Assembly (NCBI GenBank): GCA_951394405.1
Contig: OX596341.1
Coordinates: 1-64,000 of the forward strand
Origin: Coprinellus micaceus
Lineage: Eukaryota; Basidiomycota; Agaricomycetes; Agaricales; Psathyrellaceae
Direction: 5' to 3'
Length of the DNA: 64,000 nt
Part shown: positions 46,880 to 57,841 of the stretch, piece by piece
Numbering within the stretch: the first letter of the stretch is position 1
How the letters are laid out: each line of letters starts with the position of its first letter
Program-made: the position numbers and the translations under genes
Notes under the pieces: generated by a model
Seen by the model: only the letters and a program-made list of their open reading frames with translations
Told to the model about the DNA's origin: nothing
The model's database searches: none

Positions 46880-49800
46880 TCACCGATTCGCCAAACCCGC
46901 CGTTTCGATTGACCTTGCCATGGGCGCTTGAATGGGTTCTCTTTCCATAGGGGAGATGGGTGACGCTGCGTTTAGGACGCGGTCTCTTCGTACGTACCTG
47001 CTTCCGCCTGTCCTATATCCAACCTAGGAATGCTAAGTCCATTATTGGGAGTACTGGTTGTCGTACGCCCGGGAATTCACTGAATCGCGAAACAGGGGGA
47101 TGGTTATTGCGGTTCTCTCGACGTTTCCGGTGCGTGGGACGTCGTGGACGTGGACTTCGAACCGATCGGTCGAGACACCCTTCTTCGTGATATCATCGAC
47201 TCAATCCCGGGGATCGTCATAGTTTCCACTCCCGCGTTTCCAAGGTCTCGATATCCATCTTCCCGATGGTCTCAAATTCCCGCAGCTCGTCGAGAATCGG
47301 TGGAACGCCTACGATCGTTCCAGATCTATGTGTTCTCATTCCCCTATGCGACGTATCTTCAGCTCGTATCTTATCTTCCTCTTTCTCGCACCTTTCCTCG
47401 CTGGCTTCGGGTTATGGTAGGCTTTGGGAATGCTCGGGAGGGTTCGGTCATGACGAATCGGTTGATTGTCATGGGGAGAAGGTTGCTCCGTGTAGCTTTC
47501 TCCCCTTATCGTCATGCTCGTTTACTCTCCACGATACCATGGGCTACATGGCTGATGGGTGGATTCTCCTACAATCGAGCTTGGCACCTGCCTCTCCGGG
47601 TTTCGGCGTCGGGGCGATGGGGATTTCGTCTCGAAACCATGGTATAGCTGGGGCTCGCTCCGGAACGATACTAGCGCGTGAGTGGAAGGTTGGGAATCGG
47701 GGTGGAAGTACACCTGGTGTCGGTGCACCAGCAGGTGGGGGCGGCAGAGGATAGGAATGGATGGACGAAGGCATAACGGCCAGTATGGTGGATTCAAGCT
47801 GGGCCGCGAGCAGGGATGCGAGGTGTGACCTCGAGCTCCTTTTCGAGTGTCCCCTAACCCCTGAGCGGGATGTCGTGGAAAGTGCGGGTACACGACATTT
47901 TGGCGCGCCCCGCATGTTGATCCCCACTCCGCGTTTTGTTAAATTTCCACTGCCCCAATCACACGCGCTGTCGGGCACTCGTCCTTCGAGCGCCAGGGAC
48001 CTGGTCGGCCACTGTACTGCGTGTTCAGCTCAGCGCTGTAAGGAACCTAGGGACACAGACCACCCCTGACCCGATGACTTCCTCCTGTCCGGACGGATAC
48101 CCATAACCGGGAGCGAGCGATCCCAGAATCGCTTGGTCAGACGAGTGGACTAAGAATAACTACATCGTGGAGCGGTTTCCCTTCGTCAGTGCGTACGTTC
48201 TGAATTAGCGCGCTATGCACAGCTTCAGATAGAATAAGAACCCGGTTTCCCTCGAATCGTGAGTCGTTACTGACCTAGGTCTCTGTAGAAGCATCTAAGC
48301 CGGGAGGTAAGTATGTACATTGCTGCATCGAGTTTCCGTTACGGGCCTTGGCGTTCTGGACCCTGAACTCAATTGAATCCTTCTTAGATCGAATGAATGT
48401 TTACATCCCGCCACCAAGAGTGCTGTCAGCGGCATTGGCGGCAACCGAGCAGGCGCGAGTCAAACAGCCTTTAACGTTTGGGTCACGATTGCGCGCTGAA
48501 TGTGTCTCCACTACACGGTGATCAAAGCCACACCGCCTGTCAGACCAAATACCCGACACCCGACCGGCGCCCTTTCGACGATTCATTTGCGTGAGCTGGC
48601 ATTACATACGTGCGATCAGGGGGATATTGGGTCGCGACGGGTAGGCTGCGGGTTCAACCCTTTCTTTCCTCCCAACTCGATCCAGCGACTCGAGGCTGAG
48701 CCCCGAGAGGTATCGCTCGACCACCCTCCGATCGAATTCTTCCACTTTGTTTTCGCTTCGAGCTATGGTCGGCGCTCTAGACCCTTTCCCAGTTGCGGCG
48801 AGGGATCGAGCGGAGCAATATCATATGATACTCGGCTTTTGGCTTGGGGTGAGTGGGCGTTACGATAGGTGAACTTGTTCACTCACAGCCTCCTCATTCC
48901 GATGCGATAGGCGGTAGTATACGGTCCGTCTTCTTCTGCCTTCTACCCGCTGATCGCTAACGGAAGGGTTCTCGGCAGGTCTTTATACGTACCTATTCGC
49001 GCTCTTCTTGAAGATTACCATTCAGACGCGAAGGCCAGGCCCCAGCCTCTCGTCCAAGGTATGGAGAGGTTTGTGCAGTACCCTCATAATGGTGCTAATA
49101 CGGTCTTCAAAGGTCTTTATTCTTGGGACATTGGTCATGTTCGTCCTTACCACGATATATATGGGTGCGTTTTCGCCTTCGTTGAATAGACTTTCACGTA
49201 TCTAACGTCTTTCGACATAGGGTTCAATGCCTCTAGGTATCTATATGCCCTCAGTCCGGATTGGGTAGAAGCTTCGAATGGCCGGCTCCCGGTTTACTAC
49301 CTGCGTGACTTCACAAAGGTTCCAAACGTCGCTACGAGTACTATCATGGGGGTTCTCGTATGGATCGGGGACGCCTTGGTGGTGAGTGTCATTTCTTCTC
49401 CTCGAAACTGGCGTCCCGGCGTTAATATCATTGGTCTAGATGTACCGGTGTTTAATAATTTGGCAGATGAACTGGTGGGTTATTGCTCTACCCGGGCTAC
49501 TATTCACCTTTAGTATCGGTATGTTGACCCCGTTACCTCGTGTGCCGACATCCTATCTGACATCAGACGTCGTGAAGTCAACAGTGCCGTCATTCAAGTC
49601 TGGCTTAAGCGCCCGGAGATCCTCACCCTCGCGCAGGTGACGTCGCTCACCAATCTGGTCTTTCCCGTCAACATCGCGCAGAGCTGCCTTACGACGGGCG
49701 CCATCACGTTTAAGATATGGCGCCAATACCGACTCTCTCGCTCAGTTGGGCTAAGCGAGCATGGCTCCGGCTTGGGGCTTTTGACTGTTATTAAGATCAT

Positions 49801-50700
49801 CGTGGAGAGCACAATGATCTTTACCGTTCAGCAGGTGGTATTGTGTATCCTCTACTACCTCGACAGTACTGCGCAGTGGGCCGTTCACGGTACACTCGTT
49901 CCGAGCATGGGTATGTCCTTGCTCTCAAAATCGTATATTTTATCGGCTGACATCCGGATTTGCATAGGTGTCGTCTTCGTGCTCCTTTTTATCCGAATCC
50001 ACGAAGCGAAGAATGCCCCTCGGCCAACTATCCAGCTTCCCTGGAGCTCAAGTGGGAGCACGTCTACTCCATTGACAACTTCAAACGGAACAAGCGAAGG
50101 GACGTCACATGCCCCACACCAGCGACGCGGCCATCGTCGCACTGTGAGCGACGGGATTATCTTCGCTGCACCATCAGTATCATTGCCTGAACATGTCCGT
50201 TATTCTACAGCACCGTTCCGTAGCACGACAGGTGATGCTGTGGACCTCGAGAGAGGCAACGTGGCGTCCGAGAAGTCGGTGGACAGCGCTATTTTGCCTG
50301 TGAATACTTGGTCGAAGCCCCTCGGCTAAACTTCAAGATCACCCATCTTTCGTACCCATTCAAATGGTTCCCATAGTACTCTCCCTTCCTTTCCAGTACG
50401 CCTCCGAGTCTCCGCCTATATTGCAACATAGATCGCGACGTAGACTACTCACTATCCTTCCTGATCTCGTTATGTGTACATTCCTCCAGGCAGAGGTCTC
50501 CTGTAATTCTAGTTGGGTCTCCTGTAATTCCTATCTCGCCCGTTTAATCTCACAGAATTCACAGCTTTGTTCTTTTCACCCCTCGTTCCCCTTTCTGAAC
50601 GATACAGATTTTTAGCACAGATTCGTTCAGCACTGCTGACATGTACTCGTTCAAAGGGCATACGGTGGGGTTTGGCTCAAGATCCCTTGGTTCAATCGAC
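46880..50700 (+). repeat. segmental duplication, copy B
   Basis: Diverged second copy of 31190-34650 in the same orientation. The left 600 bp is decayed in both copies; the membrane-protein gene is intact in both. The stretch 47560-48320 is longer than its counterpart and includes sequence I cannot place in copy A. Confidence 0.8.
48765..50329 (+). CDS. seven-helix integral membrane protein, copy B
   Basis: Exons 48765-48848, 48911-48923 (13 nt), 48979-49058, 49113-49164, 49221-49381, 49440-49518, 49578-49910 and 49968-50329 give 387 residues. All exon boundaries and phases equal those of copy A; exons 1-7 have identical lengths and the last is 6 nt shorter. Many differences are synonymous or conservative (MNWWVIALPG for MNWWIVALPG), which suggests purifying selection after duplication. 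The N-terminal dozen residues and the tail differ most. Introns diverge more than exons but keep branch sites. Role unknown, presumed surface receptor or transporter-like protein. Confidence 0.85.
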
Positions 50701-50893
50701 TTATGTACCGTGGCTTCTCAGAGCTTCATCCCCGCGAGACTAACATGGTGAAACCTTCTCGATCGAAGGGCGAAGTGTGAAGGTCGAATGAAGCATGATC
50801 CAGAGTGGCATTTAGAGTGCGGACACTCGGGCCCAAGCCCAGAGCGAATCGCGGTACGCAGAGAATGTCTGTAAATCTAGTTGATAATTGTGA

Positions 50894-51416
50894 TTAACAG
50901 AGCTTCGTGCGAGGGAGTGGCGTCGAGGACAAAAGTGCGGGTATGGCTTGGCTATGCGTGGTGAACACCACGCATGTGCCTCTAGTGGGAGAGAAATTGA
51001 CCACAGTCAGTTCGGTTACCTGGTAAATGATATAGGCGATGCGGATAGGACATACGACGTAGTCGGCAAGGTCCCTGAATTTGGCCTCGCAAAGGGGACA
51101 TTGCGCCCGATACTCGCTTTCGCTATTGAAGGACTGCTGAGTATCCTCTTCAGTCGATTTCACCTCCGTATCACGCTCGACACATCGAATCGAGACAGGA
51201 GGTCGTTCTTGATACTCGCCCGTGGCCTCAGATTGGACGGTGAAGTAGGGTGCCTTCTGAGCATCAGAGGTGACTTCGCACACCGAACGGCCAGGTGACG
51301 CAGCCGCTCTCCTTGCAACGGTCCTACAAGGCTCCGAGGTTCAGTAGGATACAAATGCTAGAAAACGCTTGTGCTCACGCGACAGAGGCCAGGATGAGTA
51401 GCGCGTTCAATCGCAT
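50894..51416 (-). CDS. small secreted protein with CxxC motif
   Basis: Exon 1 (51416-51379) encodes MRLNALLILASVA, a signal peptide. A 55 nt intron (51378-51324, branch CTGAAC) leads to exon 2 (51323-50894), total 155 residues. The mature chain begins near RRAAASPGRSVCEV and contains SIRCVERD, QCPLCEAKF and VVCPIRIAYIIYQ, with six or more cysteines, which fits a disulfide-stabilised extracellular protein. A TATA sequence (TATAAC) lies about 57 bp upstream. The last 40 residues are less certain: a GTAACC site after residue 114 could be a donor. No family recognised. Confidence 0.5.
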
Positions 51417-51470
51417 GACGAACAGCGGAATGATAGGATGCGGTGAGTCGTCGCTCATTCCTTCCAGCGT

Positions 51471-51476
51471 TATAAA
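51471..51476 (-). promoter_or_regulatory. TATA-like box of gene at 51416
   Basis: TTTATAAC on the minus strand about 55-60 bp before the ATG. Confidence 0.4.
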
Positions 51477-51499
51477 CTTGCGAACGACTCTAGTACCTG

Positions 51500-53286
51500 G
51501 ACTATCCCTCTCGCACCACCGCGGTCAACTCGGTCTCTGCGCAGTACGGGTACGCTTCGCCGTATTCCGTCGGGAACGATGACCGCTATGCCCAAGAACC
51601 TCGCCGAAATAGACTAGCGATCAACTATCGAAGTCTTGAATGATCACAAGTGCGCTCGCTGGAGAAATCGACCAGTGTAATTCCTAATAAGACGATGGCT
51701 GCTACCTGCGGTCGACCAGGATCAGAGACACTCCCGGATACTATGTACTAAAGTAGTCACGGAATTATCATCGTTGTCATGTTAAGCGCCCTCATCCGTT
51801 GCCCACCGCAACTCCGCGAGCAACGATCTGTCTGACCGCTCGTCAGACTTTCATCGACAATCATTCGGCGTACAATCCGAGACTAAAATAATCTCATTGG
51901 GGGTGTAGAGTTGCCTTGTCTCCGGCTCAGAAGTCGAGACATACCTCGCTGCGTCTGTAAGCAGGTGTCGACCCCTTCATTCGGGTGTCATTGCGAGCTC
52001 CGTCAGGGTACGAAATAGGGGTCGTGTGCCCATATCGAGTGCATCACATCCGCGCAGACACCGCTTCCTCAATTCCCCAGCCCGTCGCATGCGTCACCCC
52101 TTCACCATATCACATCGAATCTGCCTCCCCTGATCATCGCCTCCTCAACATCGCCCTCAACTCTCCACCTCGTTCCTTTCGACCGCTCGTGCCCTTGGCT
52201 CCTTTCATCCCATTCGACACTGTCGTGCTCTTCGCAGCCTCAGGGTCTCGAGACTTACGGAACCAAAAGCTACGACTTGAAAGGGTGTTCCGGGCGCAAT
52301 CGGTCGTCAACGCCGTAGTAGTTGCTAGATCGCCTGATGACGACAGCCATTCCGCGATCGCCGGCAGAGACTATGCGATGCAATCCCAGCTCGCCCATCA
52401 TACGACTGAGCGATACTTCCGTAGCCTCGTCGCTACGGGCCACGACAACATGCTTCGGGCTCCTTCCCTCTTTCTCTTGAAAACATCCTATTATGCGTTC
52501 GCCCTCTCAGACGACCGTATTTCTGGATCTGATCAACATGCCTCCATGCTGACCCTCGTCGGGGTGGCCGCCAATGCCCATTGCGAGGTGGGTAGTAGTT
52601 TGTTTCCTCTCGCCACATTGCATCGGTAACGCCTGTTAAGTTCAAGGTTCCCCACCTCACTCTCCATGACCCAAGCGTTGAGCGCTGGGTGGAATCTCAA
52701 GGCTACTCATGGCCCCGATGACGGGACTACGGTCTGGAAGTGTCATTACCTGATGCGTCCATCCTAAGCTCTTCTCGCCTATTACCGTATGCCATGAACC
52801 ACCCAGCATGCTTCAGCTCGCCAACTCGACGTACCGTATGCCGCATCCGGAGTTTGTCGCTGTTCCCCAGAGCAACTTCTGGTTCACGTTCGTTAGAACG
52901 GGGAACAGTAGTCGCTCTTGGGCATGATTACGACAAAGTCCGGAAAGCCCACCACCTCTGATGAGGACTCAGGAGGCGGACGTGTCAGAGTTAGGCGGTG
53001 ATATCAGGTTGCTCAAACATCCCCATTCTTTTATCGAACGAGCTTTTGGGTAACAATTCCAATATGATGAGCCACCAGTGATACGGTGGCTTGTCCGCGG
53101 TACTCAAGCAAGTGGAGGCTCAATAGATTGGAAGCGCCCATTGTATTCATGGTTGCGATGCCCCAGTCCAGACGCTGTGGCTATCTACACCCACTTCGAT
53201 TTGGGTATATTGGCACAATGACATGCCCCAGTGGCGTGGAGACAGGCGATTCCCTGGAGTATAAGGCGTGCGCCTGTTGCGGGGTG
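51500..53286. other. intergenic; one long unassigned frame
   Basis: A 214-codon plus-strand frame (51985-52629) has no domain, TATA box or paralogue in the window, and I do not call it. TAAGCGCCC is at 51783-51791, about 370 bp upstream of the minus-strand gene at 51416. AAGCGCCC is at 53132, about 215 bp upstream of the gene at 53347. Confidence 0.35.
51783..51791 (+). promoter_or_regulatory. TAAGCGCCC motif (candidate element)
   Basis: Exact nonamer in the upstream region of the minus-strand secreted-protein gene starting at 51416. Confidence 0.25.
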
Positions 53287-53292
53287 TATAAA
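53287..53292 (+). promoter_or_regulatory. TATA box, TATAAA
   Basis: TATAAA 55-60 bp before the ATG at 53347; the next gene has the same box at nearly the same distance. Confidence 0.6.
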
Positions 53293-53346
53293 CGTGTGCT
53301 CTTAATCCCCAGTCTCACCCAGCCACCTCGGTCAGCCCGTCTCAGG

Positions 53347-53952
53347 ATGCTACCTCACGAAGACATAATGGACGGGATAGTGGCAGAGGTCACGCGGCAC
53401 TCTGCACCCCTGGACTACGTGGTCCCCGCCTATCCGTTCGAAGAAATATCGAACCTGTTCTCCCTCCCTGACGATGTGAAGGATACCGTTACCAACGGGT
53501 GGGTGTTCGAGACCCTGCAGGAGGTCGAGGAGTACCTCGCCAAGCCCGCGCAACCGCTCGACGAACTCCTAGAGGCCCTTCGAGTCATTCAAGATACCCA
53601 CGCTCGACGCTTCCTCGAGTCGAAGCAAGTGATGGGCGTTGGGAGGTTCATCCAGTATTGGCGGAACACAGCTAAAGAGTATATCAGGGGGAGCCACAAT
53701 CCCTCCTTCCTCAAGTTAGAGAGCGTTTGGATGGGTAGCGACGCATTTCTCGAAGTCCAGTCTGTCTTGATTGACTTCCTCGATGTCCATATCCGCGAAA
53801 GTGATGCATTTGTATGGGGAGTGCTCCAAAAGGCTCAGAGTGAGGAGGATCGGAAGGAAATTATGGTGCAGAGGCTGGTCGGGGTTTGGTCGACTCTGAG
53901 ACCACTGAGTGATTTCCTCGAGCTAGATATAAACTCCATCGATGGTTTCTGA
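53347..53952 (+). CDS. uncharacterised acidic protein, tandem family member 1
   Basis: One exon of 201 residues. The frame is open further upstream, but the start at 53347 is chosen because the neighbour at 54457 aligns from this methionine (DIMDGIVAEVTRHS with DIFNAILVEVTSHA) and because of the TATA box at 53287. The chain is acidic and predicted mostly helical, with no signal peptide. Conserved phrases include GWVFETLQEVEEYL and DAFVWGVLQKA. I do not recognise the family; it is probably cytoplasmic and lineage-restricted. Confidence 0.7.
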   Translation: MLPHEDIMDGIVAEVTRHSAPLDYVVPAYPFEEISNLFSLPDDVKDTVTNGWVFETLQEVEEYLAKPAQPLDELLEALRVIQDTHARRFLESKQVMGVGRFIQYWRNTAKEYIRGSHNPSFLKLESVWMGSDAFLEVQSVLIDFLDVHIRESDAFVWGVLQKAQSEEDRKEIMVQRLVGVWSTLRPLSDFLELDINSIDGF

Positions 53953-54410
53953 AGTAGTATTGCGGTATAGGAAGTAGTCATCTGATCACAGTCTCGTTTG
54001 ATGCAAGGCTTTCGAAGCTGCGTCACTACCCGTCTTCCCGTAATGACCATGCGTCCTTCATGACATTCTTGATACACACCATTGGATAGTGGTCTTCATC
54101 CAACTAAGTACTTTGAGGTGTAGAGGGCTCAATTCTCCGGAAACACCTCGCGGAAGTCAACGGGTGCTTTGATCCCCTCCCCAGGTGCTGTGAGTAAAAC
54201 CTACCTACATACCTACCCAAAGCGATGGCGACCGGCTTAGACACCCTAGCCATTCGTAAGAACCGGCTTGGCTGCATTTAGAGGGCCCGTATTGTATGAC
54301 TCAACGCAGGGGACACCCATTGTCGGGGGTAAAGGCTATAATCAGTTATGGCGATTATCCCAAGCCATTGATACGGACGAGTGGCGTTGGGATCAAAGCC
54401 ATTGTGCAGA

Positions 54411-54416
54411 TATAAA
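54411..54416 (+). promoter_or_regulatory. TATA box, TATAAA
   Basis: TATAAA about 40-46 bp before the ATG at 54457. Confidence 0.6.
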
Positions 54417-54456
54417 CGACAGTGCGTACTGCACGGTTGCATCACCTTGAGCCACT

Positions 54457-55056
54457 ATGCCTTCCCGGTACCACGACGATATCTTCAACGCCATCCTCGT
54501 TGAAGTAACCAGCCATGCAACTTCACTCAAATACAACGCCGCTTCCTATCAATTCGGTCATATCGACAACTTCTTAGCTCTTCCCACCCAGCAGCAAGAC
54601 ATCATTTTCGACGGGTGGGCCTTCGAAAATGAGGAGGAGCTTCAAGAGTATCTCGACGAACCCGCTGAGTCTGTGGAGGCCCTCGTCGTGGAGCTCAGCA
54701 TTTTACAAGACTTCTACCGAACGGATTTCCTCCACTCCAAGCAGATGAGGGAGCTTTCAGGTTGGATCCTTTCGGCCAGACAGACCGCCGGCGATGTGGT
54801 TTGAGCCACAGAGGGGAGTACTTTGGATGTCCTCGCACGTTCTTGGAGGGTGAACATCGCACCCACCCTAAGCGCCGATTTGCGCGAGATGCTGGATGAG
54901 CACGTACGGAATGTGGATGCCTTGGTGTGGGTCGCCTTTCAGAGGGCCGATACTCCAAAGGCACGCAAGGCAGTACTCTTGCAGAGGGATCTCGGTGTCT
55001 GCACTACCGTTGAAGGGTTAAACAAAGACCTGGGTTTGAACATCGCGCTATTGTGA
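54457..55056 (+). pseudogene. tandem family member 2, one in-frame stop
   Basis: Same length and frame structure as the gene 0.5 kb upstream: 115 codons to a TGA at 54802-54804, then 83 more sense codons in the same frame to a stop at 55056. The stop aligns with Arg114 of the intact paralogue (AKEYIRGS against AGDVV-stop-ATEG), so a single CGA to TGA change explains it. The C-terminal half remains well conserved (VDALVWVAFQRA), so the lesion is recent, or the codon is read through, or the assembly has an error. Confidence 0.65.
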
Positions 55057-55199
55057 CTTGTATATAACTCAAACGTCGGTTTCTCTGTCTTCCGGCATTT
55101 ATAATTTATGTAGAGTTGAGGAGAAAATAACATATTATTTTCGTTTGAATACCACTCATTCACCACTTATTTTTATGGAGTGCGATTGAAATTCTTCCC

Positions 55200-55965
55200 T
55201 TGGAGCCTGGAGGACGAGTTGGAGAGGAGTGGCAGCGTACAGAGATATTCACCATGGAGCTGCGCTAACTTCCCGAGATACCTTCCGGCTCCCTTGGTCC
55301 GACCCCGATCTCTCCATGATCGCTCAACGGCAAGCCGAAGAGATCACTGAGGCAGTCAGAGAGCGCTTCCTCTGGCGTTCTGGTGTGCCCATGAGTTCTA
55401 CAAAGTATGAAACTCGGTCAGATCCACCCAATGGGACATTCCCGAAGACTGGGGCGAAACCATTATCGAAAGATTTGCGAATGAATGCGCCAGGTGAACT
55501 GATGCGGCTGTATGGATCATCCTCGCACTGTGTGAGGAAATGGTAGCGGACCTCGATTTTAACCCCGTCCTTCGCCAACACGACTCTGAGTATCAGCAGA
55601 CCGTTTTGCGCGCCAGACCTGGCAGAGTACCAGTGGGAGCTGTTTAATGCTGGCTCTGAACCTCCCAGGTCCCAGCGGCGTGCGCTTTCCCGATGATTGG
55701 CCCTGTGCGTGTGGAACTCTTTGTCGACTTTATTTATCACAATCATCAGTAATTTTTGGTTTTCCCCTCTCTTAGCGCCAACGAGAATATCCATGTCCCG
55801 CCTCAATTCACGAGCCCTGTTTCAACCGGCTAACTCGAGAGTGTGCAAGAACGCTCCGGGTGGCGAAGCTCTCAGCTCTCTAGATGCGACGACCCGTCCG
55901 GGCCAGGAGCTTGACAATGCCTTGTTGCTGGTCGGTTTACGAGTCGAAAGTGCACTAGAGTGATG
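55200..55965 (+). pseudogene. decayed coding-like region
   Basis: Protein-like blocks in changing phase: SDPDLSMIAQRQAEEITEAV near 55305, TQWDIPEDWGETIIERFANE near 55429 and WIILALCEEMVADLDFNPVL near 55514. Stops separate them without obvious introns. It follows the tandem pair, but clear similarity to it is lacking. Confidence 0.3.
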
Positions 55966-56126
55966 GTTACTGCAGCCCACCGGGCCGGCTTTACAAACAT
56001 CCTGTTCCTTCACTAGAGATACAGTTACAAGACTTTCGAACGTGTAGTACAACCGTAAAGAGATCATCTGGCCCTGACAAAACATCGTCGTCTACCCTTC
56101 CATCATAATGCGAATGGCTATCACAC

Positions 56127-56694
56127 TTAAGCTGGCCCGGAGATGGTGAACTGGGAGGTGGCACCAGGCACAGCGGTGATGGTGAAAACCTTGCTGTCTG
56201 CAGTGGCGACGGTGACGGCATTCCCTTCATTAGTAGCGGAATTGTACCCATCTTCGGGGGTGGGAGATCCCGGGTTGGAACTACCAAGGGTCACACCAGC
56301 CTTGTAGCCACCGAGTACAGGGGCACAGAAACCCTGAGAAGCAGTCGGTTTATAATTCAGTGGGACAATTCGATGAGAATGGACACGCGATCAGTGACTT
56401 ACCACAGCGAATGGAATGTCGCCACCGTCGGCCTTGAGGTAGAACTTCGCACCACCAGTCGCTCCCGCAAAGCCACCAGAGCCTTTGGTGATGGTAAACG
56501 TCATGGTAGTCTTGGGTGGGGTGTTGGTTGGGGCCTTGTCATAGTGGCCAGAGTCGAAGTAGGACTCCGCGAGGAAGGCGATGACATAGCTGGTCTCGTT
56601 GACCACATTGCAAGTCATCTGTATAGGGGGGAAACGAGGTCAGCTCGACCTGGGGAGTGGGAGGAATAGCGGTGCATACCCAAATGTCGGACAT
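56127..56694 (-). CDS. small beta-rich protein, possibly aegerolysin/crystal-protein-like fold
   Basis: Exons 56694-56680 (15 nt), 56618-56403 and 56333-56127 join in phase to 145 residues; introns are 61 and 69 nt. There is no signal peptide. The order of an N-terminal NxT strand, a GHYDKAPTNTPPKTTMTFTI stretch, a Gly-rich GGFAGATGG turn, FYLKADGG and a conserved GYNSATNEG near the C-terminus recalls small beta-sandwich proteins of the aegerolysin or ET79 type, which are secreted without a leader in fungi. This is a resemblance of layout only. A TATA box 88-95 bp upstream supports the start. Single copy in the window. Confidence 0.65.
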
Positions 56695-56781
56695 TGTACT
56701 TGAGTGAGTTTGGCTAGATTGAAGGGAGTGCTGAATGCTTGAGGTAGCTGATGCTAGGGAATTTGTCGGCACGCAGCCTCA

Positions 56782-56789
56782 TTTTATAC
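56782..56789 (-). promoter_or_regulatory. TATA box of gene at 56694
   Basis: GGTATAAAAT on the minus strand, about 90 bp upstream of the ATG. Confidence 0.6.
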
Positions 56790-56891
56790 CTAATTTCACT
56801 CCCTTCTGACTAGTCGTGCGAGCATTGCGTTCACCACTCAATCGAGGAATGTTAAAGGCGGCGTACTTGAATAGACAGCCGAAATGTCTTG

Positions 56892-57092
56892 GGATGGTCG
56901 CATGACCGCAGGAACTATCTCAACCCCGGAGGCTACAAGGCGAGGCTACCTAGGCCTTTGACGAATGCAGTGTACATGTTTTGAATTGAAGGCTGATGAG
57001 TTCATTAATTTCGGGAGCCACCATGTCGCAAAAACGTCAGGAAACTGGAATTTAAAGGATGCTCGACCACGACTCGCGTCCAGAGGTCACGA
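56892..57092 (+). repeat. direct repeat of about 200 bp, copy 1
   Basis: Matches 57620-57841 in order: ATGGTCGCATGACCGCAGGA, TTGAATTGAAGGCTGATGAG, CCACGACTCGCGTCC. It lies upstream of the gene at 56694, so it may be a duplicated promoter-distal segment. Confidence 0.6.
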
Positions 57093-57463
57093 CGGAAGAT
57101 GGTGGCATGGTCGTAATGCTTCGCGAGCGTCGGCCATCGGCCCTAGCTCCACAATAAGTAGATTACAGCGTATTGTAGAACGGCCTTTGGTACGTTGACA
57201 TAGCAAGTAACACCTCCTATTACGTAGTAATGACCCCAACTCGGATGTTTGCTGCATCGAACCAAGGAGGGTGAGATGTCTGATGTAGGTCGCCGGTTCG
57301 AAATGACCCCATCACCAATACGGTAACTTGAACGGGAGGGCGTCTTGGTTGGACTCACTCCTGTATGGTCAGTTGGTGTGCAGGCCGCGTGGAGCTAAAC
57401 CTTGGTGCACTCAATTACATGGCTCCCAGCCCTGAATATGCAGAAACCTCCTGGCACGCCAAT

Positions 57464-57472
57464 TAAGCGCCC
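57464..57472 (+). promoter_or_regulatory. TAAGCGCCC motif (candidate element)
   Basis: Exact nonamer between the two direct repeats, about 770 bp upstream of the minus-strand gene at 56694. Confidence 0.2.
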
Positions 57473-57619
57473 ATGGCGTTCGGATAATATTAGATTCGAT
57501 TCACGACTCTGCTTGAACTTCACAGAGACACCGACACACCCTCTCTCCTTGTTCCCTCTCCTATTCTGCGACTCAACATAAGTACTCCAGACCATCACCA
57601 CATACTTCTGGGGGCGCAA

Positions 57620-57841
57620 GGTATGATCGCATGACCACAGGAGATACCCAAACTCCGGAGTTACGACACGAATTTACACGGACCATTGTGCACACAACTT
57701 GAGTTGAAGGCTGGTGAGCTCAATAATATCGAGTGCCACGGTGTCACGTTCCCGTAAGACAGCTGGAATTCACCGAGCGAACGTGCATACCACCTTTCAG
57801 CAGGACGCTCAGCCACGACTCACGTCCGAACCCATGATTCA
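57620..57841 (+). repeat. direct repeat of about 200 bp, copy 2
   Basis: Diverged copy of 56892-57092, offset about 730 bp: ATGATCGCATGACCACAGGA, TTGAGTTGAAGGCTGGTGAG, CCACGACTCACGTCC. Confidence 0.6.

Noticed and set aside
51985..52629. 214-codon plus-strand frame as a gene
   Set aside because: No domain, TATA box, paralogue or splice support; length alone is weak evidence at this GC content.
53086..53346. Upstream extension of the 53.3 kb gene by 87 codons
   Set aside because: The paralogue aligns only from the methionine at 53347, and the TATA box at 53287 would lie inside the extended coding region.
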